Of a stretch of DNA of 64,000 nucleotides, positions 42,540 through 49,682 are shown piece after piece. Every line of letters begins with the position of its first letter. Within the stretch, counting starts at the first letter, position 1. The stretch spans positions 744,001 to 808,000 of the forward strand of contig JAXHMB010000004.1 in NCBI GenBank assembly GCA_034521755.1, read 5' to 3'. The position numbers were made by a program, and so were the translations under genes. Below the pieces are notes generated by a model, which saw only the letters and a program-made list of their open reading frames with translations, had not been told where the DNA came from and did no database searches. The stretch comes from JAXHMB01 sp034521755. Its GTDB lineage: Bacteria; Bacteroidota; Rhodothermia; Balneolales; Balneolaceae.

Positions 42540-43325
42540 TCAACTTTTATTCTTTAACTCCTTCATAATTCGGGGAATGAGTCGTTGATCTTCAAATTTA
42601 AATTGCTCTGTTAGTTTTTCTTCTAACGCCTTAAAATTTTCGTTCATGATGCACAGCGTCGAGCAGGCCAAGTCGGGACTTTCAAAATCGTTTCCTTTTC
42701 TGCGGATGGTTTTTAAAAGCCTTGACAACCGCTTTTGATCCCTCTCAGCAATTGTTAAACATCTTTTTAGCTTCTGGATGCTCCCATGTTTTATAGACGT
42801 TGACCGACCGTTTGCTAATGTTTTAACCGCAGGAAAAAACTTTTGTTGCTCAAATTGGTAGTACATCCGCAGCCCTTCGCTAAACTTATCATAATACCAC
42901 TGCATATTCTTGAGCCAGTTATACTGGTTCCCATGAATTTTCTGCACGCGGGGAAAATTTTCATTAATCTCTTTGAGCAAATTATTTATAGGATTTAGAA
43001 ACTGCTCTTCCAGATACTCTACCCAATCCAACAATGACTCCCCGGAGGTTGGAATAGATTTTCCATTTCCATCTGGAAGCTTTTCTGAGTCCCCATTGGC
43101 GTGTCTTTTCACCCACTTTAAGACTTCCTCTTCGCTCCATTTTTTCTGCTGACACACCGATCGAAGTGTTTCATCCTGATGATCAAGTGGATTTAATCCA
43201 ATTGAGGCCAGTAACTCTTTCGCCTCCCCATTGACTGTAGCAATTTCTGACAGGGTGGCGTCGGCCGTTAATTTTGTTAGGGTTTTAACATTATTCATAA
43301 TAGTTGTGGTTTTATCACTCTTCAT
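42540..43325 (-). CDS. Ric/ScdA-like protein lacking the di-iron histidines
   Basis: The 261-residue protein follows the order of Ric: a DUF542-like first part (LSEIATVNGEAKELLASIGLNPLDHQDETL, where the CC motif is absent) and a four-helix hemerythrin-like part. At the ligand positions the His are replaced: LSHLDAEE becomes RMYYQFEQ (Tyr155), EKEHEE becomes ERDQKR (Gln197), HVHLE becomes QFKFE (Gln241, Lys243); both acidic ligands remain (Glu159, Glu245). It cannot hold the usual di-iron site. It may be a scaffold, a regulator or a decaying gene; the frame is intact, which argues against decay. A second ATG at 43298 (MNNVKTL) is an alternative start. Confidence 0.75.
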   Translation of the reverse strand: MKSDKTTTIMNNVKTLTKLTADATLSEIATVNGEAKELLASIGLNPLDHQDETLRSVCQQKKWSEEEVLKWVKRHANGDSEKLPDGNGKSIPTSGESLLDWVEYLEEQFLNPINNLLKEINENFPRVQKIHGNQYNWLKNMQWYYDKFSEGLRMYYQFEQQKFFPAVKTLANGRSTSIKHGSIQKLKRCLTIAERDQKRLSRLLKTIRRKGNDFESPDLACSTLCIMNENFKALEEKLTEQFKFEDQRLIPRIMKELKNKS

Positions 43326-43455
43326 TGCGTGATTAAGATAAGGAAGGTATTATAATTAATCAATAAAATAGGTTAAAACCGTTTTTATTGTTGATATTAA
43401 TTTTAAGACCTCATACCTTTGGGATGAATAACTGATAATTACGTTTTTTACAACT

Positions 43456-43818
43456 ATGGCTTACGTGGTAACGGATCCCTGCATCCAATGCAAACACACC
43501 AACTGCGCGGCCGTTTGTCCAGTAGATGCATTTCGGGAAGGCCCCAATTTTTTGGTGATTGATCCCTGGGAATGCATAGACTGCGATGCCTGTGTAGCTG
43601 AATGCCCGGAAGAGGCTATTTATCCGGATGATGAAGTGCCGATGGAATGGGAAGATTATATTGAATTGAACGAACAGCTTTCTGAAGAGTGGGCCGACCA
43701 CGTCATCAATCAAGCAAAAGAGCCGCTGCCCGAAGTGGATCAATGGAGCGGAGTGGAGAACAAACGCGAGCACCTGAAGAAAAAATGGGATGATGAAACA
43801 GAAAAAGTATCTCTGTAA
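43456..43818 (+). CDS. Seven-iron ferredoxin (FdxA type)
   Basis: The 120-residue protein starts VVTDPCIQCKHTNCAAVCPVDAF, the 3Fe-4S/4Fe-4S pattern, followed by ECIDCDACVAECPEEAI. A C-terminal helical extension to residue 120 is usual in this type. It is an electron carrier; acceptor unknown. It is divergent from the Ric-like gene and precedes the second oxidase cluster by 123 bases. Confidence 0.93.
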   Translation: MAYVVTDPCIQCKHTNCAAVCPVDAFREGPNFLVIDPWECIDCDACVAECPEEAIYPDDEVPMEWEDYIELNEQLSEEWADHVINQAKEPLPEVDQWSGVENKREHLKKKWDDETEKVSL

Positions 43819-43941
43819 CTGGTACTATTACACATTTTTATTTCATTAATTGGGCTCAATGGAAATTTAGTGTTATTTCCATCATTGAAATTTCAACTAT
43901 GACTTTGAATATTTAAAGAAATCTCAAGTAGTTAAACTAAG

Positions 43942-45378
43942 ATGAGTAAACCTTCCTCAATATTATCAATCCAACGACCTCTTACCGTAGAGAAAGCAAA
44001 AGCGGAAGAACGTATTGATACAGATAAAAAATCAACCAAACTCATCTTTTGGTATGTAGCCTGTTCAGCCTTTTGGTTGGTTTTTGGAACCTTAGTTGGC
44101 GAATATTTAGGACTTAAGTTTGTCTGGCCTGAACTGGACTCTTTATCCTGGTTATCATTCGGCCGCCTTCGGCCGGTGCATACCAATGTGGTATTCTGGG
44201 GATATACGTCGTTGTCTATGATTGCCTTAGCCTTATATATCGTACCGAGGACAAGTCAGCAGCGACTGTACAGCTACAGGCTGGGATGGGTAGCACTGGC
44301 CTTTATGAATATTGCTGTTCTGGAAGGTGTGATCTCTTTAATGATGGGCATCAACAATGGCGGACAAGAGTACCGCGAATTTGTTTGGCCGGTGATGGCG
44401 CTTTTTGCACTCGGACTGATTGCCACAGCTTATAACCTGTATAAAACCATTGCCCAACGTGAGGTAAAAGAAATTTATATCTCCAACTGGTATATACTTG
44501 CTTCCTTTCTGTGGACCATTGTACTAGCCACCATAGCTTATCTGCCGGGTTACCAGCAAGACGGCATCAGCGAAACTGTAATACAAGGATATTATATGCA
44601 CCAGGGTGTAGGCATGTGGTTTACGCCTATGGTATTGGGCATCACCTATTATTTTCTGCCAAAACTATTAAATAAACCCATCTACTCGTACTCACTGGGT
44701 GTGCTTGCCTTCTGGACTCAAATGCTGTTCTACACGATGATTGGTGCTCATCACTTTGTATTTAGTCCCATTCCCTGGTGGATACAGACGGTAGCTATTG
44801 TTTTTAGCGTAGGTATGTTTGTGCCGGTAACGGCCGGGACGGGAAACTTCCTGTTAACCATGCGTGGGAGCTGGCGGACGATAGCACGAAGCTATTCCTT
44901 ACCTTTCATTTTAACCGGAGTTCTTTTTTATGCCATCGTTTCTTATCAGGGCACGCTGGAAGCTTTTCGGTCGCTCAATAAAGTATGGCATTTTACGAAC
45001 TACACGGTCGCGCACTCCCATATGAGTATGTACGGCTTCGTTGCATTTTTAATCTGGGGTGGCATTTACGGATTAATGCCTCGGCTCACCGGTAATGAGC
45101 CTCCGCAGATAAGTGTTGGCGCTCATTTTTGGTTGGCTTTGATAGGACTGTTGCTGTATAGTTTCTCACTGATGATTGGTGGCACGCTTCAAGGTATGAG
45201 CTGGATAGAAGGCAGTGCATTTATGGAGTCGGTAACTTTGATGGCTCCCTACTGGGTCTGGAGAGCTGTTGGTGGCACCATGATGTTCTTCTCACACCTG
45301 ATATTTGCGTACAACGTCTGGAAGATGCGACCAACCCAACCGGCTGAATCAAAAGAAACGTTAACCGCTAAATCCTAA
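43942..45378 (+). CDS. cbb3-like haem-copper oxidoreductase subunit I, divergent second copy
   Basis: The 478-residue protein has about 12 helices and haem-copper ligands: His80 (RPVHTN), CuB His220 (MHQGV) and His270-His271 (GAHH), haem-pocket His350/358/360 (HFTNYTVAHSH). Tyr264, six residues before His270, corresponds to the cross-linked Tyr of cbb3 oxidases. It differs strongly from the CcoNO protein at 9.5 kb: YGHNAV becomes MHQGVG and GHVH becomes AHSH. It lies next to nirK and begins a four-gene unit with two cytochrome c genes. O2 reductase or NO reductase cannot be decided; the Tyr favours O2. Confidence 0.88.
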   Translation: MSKPSSILSIQRPLTVEKAKAEERIDTDKKSTKLIFWYVACSAFWLVFGTLVGEYLGLKFVWPELDSLSWLSFGRLRPVHTNVVFWGYTSLSMIALALYIVPRTSQQRLYSYRLGWVALAFMNIAVLEGVISLMMGINNGGQEYREFVWPVMALFALGLIATAYNLYKTIAQREVKEIYISNWYILASFLWTIVLATIAYLPGYQQDGISETVIQGYYMHQGVGMWFTPMVLGITYYFLPKLLNKPIYSYSLGVLAFWTQMLFYTMIGAHHFVFSPIPWWIQTVAIVFSVGMFVPVTAGTGNFLLTMRGSWRTIARSYSLPFILTGVLFYAIVSYQGTLEAFRSLNKVWHFTNYTVAHSHMSMYGFVAFLIWGGIYGLMPRLTGNEPPQISVGAHFWLALIGLLLYSFSLMIGGTLQGMSWIEGSAFMESVTLMAPYWVWRAVGGTMMFFSHLIFAYNVWKMRPTQPAESKETLTAKS

Positions 45379-45391
45379 GAAGAATACTATT

Positions 45392-46408
45392 ATGAAACTG
45401 GATTTTCACAAAAATCATAAACTTTTGTTCGGAACCGTATTCTGGGGATTTGTTTTTCTGAGTATGATTATTGCTGTTCTTCCTGCCATGTGGGTACAAG
45501 AAGCCAACGAACCTTTGCCGTCCACTGATCCAATGACGGTAATGGAGCAAAAAGGTTTAAACATTTACGTGGGCGAAGGATGCATGTATTGTCACAGCCA
45601 GCAGGTACGTCCGTTGGAAATGGATGAAAACTGGGGGCGGCCTTCGGCACCCGGAGATTATGCACGTATAGAGCGACAAGACTTTTGGAGACAAACACCG
45701 GCTGTATTAGGCAGTGCAAGAACAGGACCGGATCTCACCAATGTTGGCAAGCGTCAACCCAGTGATATCTGGCACTACATGCATTTATATAACCCGCGTT
45801 CGGTTGTTGAGGGATCCATTATGCCGTCTTATCCCTGGCTTTTTGAAGTAAAAGAAGACCCTGCTTCTGAGGATAAGGTTATCTCTGTACCGGACGAATA
45901 CGCTCCCAAAAATGGGAAAGTAGTTGCCACTGAAGAAGCCAAAGCATTGGTAGCTTATTTGCTTTCATTGAAACAGGCATCACTGACCGGACCGCCGGCT
46001 GGTTCTAATTCAGATACTGCAGGGAGTGCACAGCAATCTTCAGCAGCAAAAGAAGCTGCAGATGGAGCCCTGATTTATGCAAATAACTGCTCCTCTTGTC
46101 ACCAAAACAGTGGGCAAGGCGTTCAGGGAGCTTTTCCTCCTTTGGCAGGTGACCCGGTGGTTACAGCCGAAGATCCCACTGAGCATATCAGGATAGTGCT
46201 AAATGGCATGCAAGGTGAGGCCATTGACGGTGTGCAATACCAGGGTTTGATGCAGCCCTTTGCAAGCATTTTGTCAGATGAAGAAGTTGCTGCCGTCGTG
46301 AATCATGAGCGCACCAGCTGGGGCAATGATGCACCAACCGTGACAGCAAAAGATGTAGCGAAGGTTCGCGAAAACAGCAATTCGGCGAATAACCAAAATG
46401 AGGACTAA
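45392..46408 (+). CDS. CcoO-like cytochrome c fused to a second cytochrome c domain
   Basis: The 338-residue protein has an N-terminal membrane helix (about 9-32), a CcoO domain with haem site CMYCHSQQVRP and GSIMPSYPW, a linker, and from about residue 225 a second cytochrome c with CSSCH and GLMQPF (Met ligand). So it carries two c-type haems, like a CcoO-CcoP fusion. It follows the divergent CcoN by 13 bases and would feed it electrons on the outer face. The second domain is nearly the same module as the end of the protein at 46753. Confidence 0.9.
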   Translation: MKLDFHKNHKLLFGTVFWGFVFLSMIIAVLPAMWVQEANEPLPSTDPMTVMEQKGLNIYVGEGCMYCHSQQVRPLEMDENWGRPSAPGDYARIERQDFWRQTPAVLGSARTGPDLTNVGKRQPSDIWHYMHLYNPRSVVEGSIMPSYPWLFEVKEDPASEDKVISVPDEYAPKNGKVVATEEAKALVAYLLSLKQASLTGPPAGSNSDTAGSAQQSSAAKEAADGALIYANNCSSCHQNSGQGVQGAFPPLAGDPVVTAEDPTEHIRIVLNGMQGEAIDGVQYQGLMQPFASILSDEEVAAVVNHERTSWGNDAPTVTAKDVAKVRENSNSANNQNED

Positions 46409-46413
46409 CAGGC

Positions 46414-46632
46414 ATGCTTTTTTTACTGACATTTATTCAAAAAGCTTCTGAATTTGCAATGTCTCCTGAGGGGAGACAATATAATCCGCCGGAGGGTCCA
46501 CTTTACTATATCGTTCTCATCGCTTCCTCATTGTTGGTAGCCGCTGTATTTATCATCGCCATTAAACTATTTATATGGCCCGGTGAAAAATCAGAAGATC
46601 ATATAAAGCGCAAGATGCTAGATAGAGAATGA
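46414..46632 (+). CDS. Small single-helix subunit of the second oxidase cluster
   Basis: The 72-residue protein has one strong helix (about 31-53, YYIVLIASSLLVAAVFIIAI) and a charged tail EKSEDHIKRKMLDRE. A start at ATG 46459 (MSPEGRQYN) would give 57 residues. Position after the CcoO-like gene suggests a CcoQ-like small subunit; sequence alone does not say. Confidence 0.6.
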   Translation: MLFLLTFIQKASEFAMSPEGRQYNPPEGPLYYIVLIASSLLVAAVFIIAIKLFIWPGEKSEDHIKRKMLDRE

Positions 46633-46660
46633 ATTTTAGAAGTCTTTGAAATAAGGATTT

Positions 46661-46719
46661 CGTTATCCCGAAGCCCTGCTTCGGGATAACGTCTATCGAA
46701 GGAGCACTTTGATAGACGT
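46661..46719. repeat. Double hairpin intergenic element
   Basis: Arms of 14 bases (CGTTATCCCGAAGC with its complement, loop CCT) are followed at once by a 9-base pair of arms (ACGTCTATC...GATAGACGT). No T run follows. The GC-rich, doubly palindromic form suggests a dispersed REP-like element; it could also cut transcription between the small subunit and the cytochrome gene. Confidence 0.6.
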
Positions 46720-46752
46720 GAGTTATACAATGTTATTGAAAGGTTAAATACT

Positions 46753-47580
46753 ATGGCAGAAGAAAAGTCCAATCAGATTAAAATATTTCTTGACGATGAG
46801 AAGGAACCAATCGTCACGTACCGCCCACCCGTTCGTTTTGAATTGGATACCACACAGCTGGAGGACGGCAAGCATACACTTCATATTGAAGCATCTGATT
46901 CTTCTGGGCATAAAGGAGTACGAACGGTATCTTTTGAGGTTCGCAACGGTCCGGGTATCGGCATTGAAGGCATTCAGGAAAATGATATCCTGGATGGCAA
47001 GGTCCCTGTTCTAATAAATGCCTATGGTGGCGCTTCGGAACCTTTCTGGGAGCCCGCGAGAGCCGAAACTCCTGCCCCCGTTCCAACCTGGGCCTGGGTG
47101 TTATTGCTGGTAATTGTAGGCTGGAGCATGTTCTATATAGCTCAACAATGGAATCCTCCAAAAGAATTTGCCGATACTCCCACTTACGGTAACCTGGAAA
47201 AACTTAGAGATGCAGGGAATGCCGCTTCTTCTGTGGCTGATAAAGCTAACCTGGGTGCTACACTTTATCGCACCAGTTGCTCCAGCTGTCACCAGGCAAA
47301 TGGAGAAGGCGTTACGGGCGCATTTCCGCCGCTGGCAGGAGACCCCGTCGTGATCAATGAAGATGCTACGCGGCATATCGAGATTATTTTATTTGGAATG
47401 CAGGGCAAGGCCATTGATGGTGTAGAGTATTCCGCTGCGATGCCACCTTTTTCGCAACAGCTTTCTGATGAGGAAGTAGCAGCCATTGTAAATCATGAGC
47501 GAGAAAGCTGGGGCAATAATGCACCTACGGTAACCAAAGAAGATGTGGCCGAAGTAAGAAAAGATGGACCGCCCGAATAA
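46753..47580 (+). CDS. Membrane cytochrome c with Ig-like N-terminal domain
   Basis: The 275-residue protein has no signal peptide but an N-terminal Ig-like or FixG-type beta domain (about 1-85, with HTLHIEASDSSGHKGVRTVSF), a helix at about 114-134 (TWAWVLLLVIVGWSMFYIAQ), and a C-terminal monohaem cytochrome c (CSSCH, AMPPF Met). The cytochrome module is almost the same as the second module of the CcoO-like protein. If the helix is the only anchor, the Ig-like domain would be cytoplasmic unless it is exported otherwise. It takes the position of CcoP in the cluster. Confidence 0.82.
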   Translation: MAEEKSNQIKIFLDDEKEPIVTYRPPVRFELDTTQLEDGKHTLHIEASDSSGHKGVRTVSFEVRNGPGIGIEGIQENDILDGKVPVLINAYGGASEPFWEPARAETPAPVPTWAWVLLLVIVGWSMFYIAQQWNPPKEFADTPTYGNLEKLRDAGNAASSVADKANLGATLYRTSCSSCHQANGEGVTGAFPPLAGDPVVINEDATRHIEIILFGMQGKAIDGVEYSAAMPPFSQQLSDEEVAAIVNHERESWGNNAPTVTKEDVAEVRKDGPPE

Positions 47581-47668
47581 GATTTTTTAAAAATTAGTAG
47601 GCCAAAAATGCTTGGCTTGGGCGACTTGCTCTTGCCAATGAATTTTCTTTTGACCGATATTTAAACCT

Positions 47669-48043
47669 ATGGATGACATTCGAAACGATAAAGACATAAA
47701 AAAACTGGTATATGTGTTTTATGATAAAGTGGAACAGGATAAGCGACTTGGCTATATTTTTAATGATATTGCCGGGATTGAATGGGAAACCCATCTTCCC
47801 AAGATGGTAGATTTTTGGTCGAACATTCTTTTCAGGACCGGAAGATACCGTGGTAAGCCGTTTAGAAAGCACATGCCGTTGCCAATACAGCGTAGCGATT
47901 TTGATATCTGGTACGGCCTCTGGACAGAAACGGTTGACGAATTGTTTAAGGGTGAACGTGCGGATCAGGCTAAAGAAATGGCGGCGAAGATAGCTTCCTC
48001 ATTTATTATCCGGATGGAGATGGAAGGAAAGTTCAACCGATAA
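47669..48043 (+). CDS. Group III truncated haemoglobin
   Basis: The 124-residue protein begins MDDIRNDKDIKKLVYVFYDK, with WETHLPKMVDFWSNILFRTGRYRG and the proximal His68 in KHMPLPI, the pattern of group III truncated haemoglobins. Length is normal. These bind O2 or NO, and the position between the cytochrome and nirK genes fits NO handling. Confidence 0.9.
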   Translation: MDDIRNDKDIKKLVYVFYDKVEQDKRLGYIFNDIAGIEWETHLPKMVDFWSNILFRTGRYRGKPFRKHMPLPIQRSDFDIWYGLWTETVDELFKGERADQAKEMAAKIASSFIIRMEMEGKFNR

Positions 48044-48060
48044 ATACGATACCGCTTTTT

Positions 48061-48085
48061 GCAACAGGGCTATGTTGATTATCAT
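48061..48085 (+). pseudogene. Remnant of a cytochrome c prime haem site
   Basis: 25 bases match 38853-38877 in the cytochrome c prime-like gene at 23 positions. Both differences are G to A and change the two haem Cys codons TGT to TAT (QQGYVDYH instead of QQGCVDCH). No intact gene surrounds it. It lies in the gap just after the haemoglobin gene. Confidence 0.55.
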
Positions 48086-48135
48086 TTAAATTCCGTTTAC
48101 AAATTATTGAAGTAAAAGGATAAAGACTTGATTAT

Positions 48136-48324
48136 ATGAAAGAATCTGATGAACAGTTGACACAGCTGGCCCAAGAGGTGCAAGATGCCTGCTTCGAGGC
48201 GGCAAAAGAAGGCTTTCAAGAAGCTTCCATAAGCGGACTTTGCCGGGATGGAGCTATTGAGGCTGCACTTGGAGCTATACAATCACTGGATATCAATAAG
48301 CTGATTAAACAAGCCGATGTATAA
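48136..48324 (+). CDS. Small conserved-looking protein, 62 residues
   Basis: MKESDEQLTQLAQEVQDACF starts a helical protein with ASISGLCRDGAIEAALGAIQSLD; two Cys (19 and 36). It resembles short proteins often labelled acetyltransferase in databases, but I see no acetyltransferase fold. It ends 5 bases before the DUF3565 gene. Function unknown. Confidence 0.6.
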   Translation: MKESDEQLTQLAQEVQDACFEAAKEGFQEASISGLCRDGAIEAALGAIQSLDINKLIKQADV

Positions 48325-48329
48325 TCTTT

Positions 48330-48539
48330 ATGGAACAACCGATTACCGGATATCATAAAGACGAGCATGGCGACTGGGTAGCGGAGCTCGAATGCGGCCA
48401 TAACCAGCATGTGCGGCACGATCCGCCTTGGGTATTGAGACCCTGGGTGACCACTGAGAAAGGCCGGGAAAGCCGTATTGGACACTTGTTAAACTGTAAG
48501 AAATGTAATCGCAATGAGCCCAAAGATTTTGAGAACTGA
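48330..48539 (+). CDS. DUF3565 protein, likely zinc-binding
   Basis: The 69-residue protein has ITGYHKDEHGDWVAELECGHNQHVRHDPPW and ends with LLNCKKCNRNEPKDFE. The CGH, H and C-x2-C set could bind a metal. Family of unknown function, often near redox genes. The last base of its stop TGA is the first base of the next start. It has a decayed copy at 38957-39146. Confidence 0.82.
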   Translation: MEQPITGYHKDEHGDWVAELECGHNQHVRHDPPWVLRPWVTTEKGRESRIGHLLNCKKCNRNEPKDFEN

Positions 48540-48985
48540 TGCCTTTTATTAGCCGCATATTTATAAAAGCAGGAATGGTATTTTTTGCCCTCTCTCTTAT
48601 TGCAGGATTATTAATGGAGATAGATATTGGAGCTCTTCCTGCACTGATGCCGCTTTTCTGGCATATGCTGATGGTGGGCTGGATTACTCAAATCATTTTT
48701 GGTGTTTCTATCTGGATGTTTCCGGGTCGAAATCGGGATGAAGGATTCAAGGCTCAAAAATGGGGTTGGCTCACCTTTTTCTTTCTAAACACGGGACTGC
48801 TTTTGCGTATCGTTTCAGAGCCTTTGTCCGGAGTTGGAACATCCGAGATTTGGAAAATACTACTGGTTGTATCAGCCATTTTACAACTGCTTGCAGGAGT
48901 GAGCTATATTATTGAAATGTGGCCACGCATCATGTCCAAGAAACAGCAGCGTAAAAAGAGGAAGAGAAAAAGGGCTCAAAGTTAA
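48539..48985 (+). CDS. Four-helix membrane protein with haem-copper-like H-x5-W-x3-Q-x3-G motif, copy 1
   Basis: The 148-residue protein has four helices; the second begins MPLFWHMLMVGWITQIIFGVSIWMFPG, matching helix II of haem-copper proteins around one His ligand. A very basic tail (KKQQRKKRKRKRAQS) ends it. It starts on the last base of the DUF3565 stop and ends on the first base of its paralogue, so three genes are coupled. The fold suggests one half of a haem-binding subunit; no known function. Confidence 0.6.
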   Translation: MPFISRIFIKAGMVFFALSLIAGLLMEIDIGALPALMPLFWHMLMVGWITQIIFGVSIWMFPGRNRDEGFKAQKWGWLTFFFLNTGLLLRIVSEPLSGVGTSEIWKILLVVSAILQLLAGVSYIIEMWPRIMSKKQQRKKRKRKRAQS

Positions 48986-49392
48986 TGCCGTTAATCAGCC
49001 GCTGGATGATTCGATGCTCATTTGTCTATCTTTTATTGGGGATAGGCCTGGGAGCTGTGCTGCTCGTCCATAAAGCTTATCCTCTGCACCCGGCTGTATG
49101 GCAATTGCTGCCCATCCATATTGAAATTACCATTTTTGGGTGGATCATACAGTTAACACTTGGCACTGCGTATTGGATGCTGCCCCGTTTTTTAGAAGCA
49201 CCGAAACGAGGATCACAATGGCTTGGTGTTTTCATGGTCATAATATTAAATGTAGGAATACTTCTAACCATTCTGGATGATATGATGCATGTAGAGTTAC
49301 AGGTACAGCTTCTGGGCCGATGCCTGGAACTCTTGGCTGTAATTATTTTTATACGCCTTCATTGGAGTAGAATTGTTACGTATCGTACTTAA
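48985..49392 (+). CDS. Four-helix membrane protein with haem-copper-like motif, copy 2
   Basis: The 135-residue protein parallels the preceding gene: start MPLISRWMIRCSFVYLLLG, second helix LLPIHIEITIFGWIIQLTLG then TAYWMLPRF, and the last helix. The start overlaps the end of copy 1 by one base (TAATG), so the two probably form a heterodimer. Tail is not basic. Function unknown. Confidence 0.6.
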   Translation: MPLISRWMIRCSFVYLLLGIGLGAVLLVHKAYPLHPAVWQLLPIHIEITIFGWIIQLTLGTAYWMLPRFLEAPKRGSQWLGVFMVIILNVGILLTILDDMMHVELQVQLLGRCLELLAVIIFIRLHWSRIVTYRT

Positions 49393-49415
49393 TAACTAAA
49401 ATAATAAAAACGGGG

Positions 49416-49618
49416 CTTTGCAAAACCTGAAAAATCGAGCTTGTCATTGCGAGCCTGTGAAGCCTGCCTGCGCGGAGCCTTCTGTATATGACAGACGATC
49501 TTAAAAAAGCTTCGGCATAGGCAGGCAATCTCCAGATCAAAGTTCCTAAAAGGAGATCGCCGCACTTCGTTCCCCGCTTGGGCGGGACAAGGCGCGATGA
49601 CAGTGAGGTTTTGCAAAG
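49416..49618. repeat. Long palindromic intergenic repeat (about 203 bases)
   Basis: Perfect 13-bp end arms (CTTTGCAAAACCT and AGGTTTTGCAAAG) enclose inner pairs: TGTCATTGCG with CGCGATGACA and GGCAATCTCC with GGAGATCGCC. This TGTCATTGCGAG...GATGACA type is widespread in bacterial genomes as a dispersed element. It fills the gap before nirK and is not coding. Confidence 0.75.
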
Positions 49619-49661
49619 GTCTTATAAAGTGTTTTTTAAAAATCGTAATTCATTTTATAGA

Positions 49662-49677
49662 TTAAGATACTTCTTAA
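49662..49677. promoter_or_regulatory. TTAAGA-N4-TCTTAA palindrome before nirK
   Basis: TTAAGATACTTCTTAA has 6-bp perfect arms with 4-base spacing, Crp/Fnr geometry, 5 bases before the ATG at 49683. The arms equal those before rrf2 paralogue 2 but with N4 instead of N8. So close to the start it would act on leader RNA or as a repressor site. Confidence 0.35.
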
Positions 49678-49682
49678 AATAC

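Noticed and set aside
47581..47668. Short inverted bits (GGCCAAAAATGCTTGGC) before the haemoglobin gene as a repeat element
   Set aside because: Arms are short and imperfect and no T run follows; likely chance.
49578..49682. Upstream extension of nirK into the repeat
   Set aside because: It translates part of the palindromic repeat and would bury the lipoprotein signal peptide; ATG 49683 gives a normal one.
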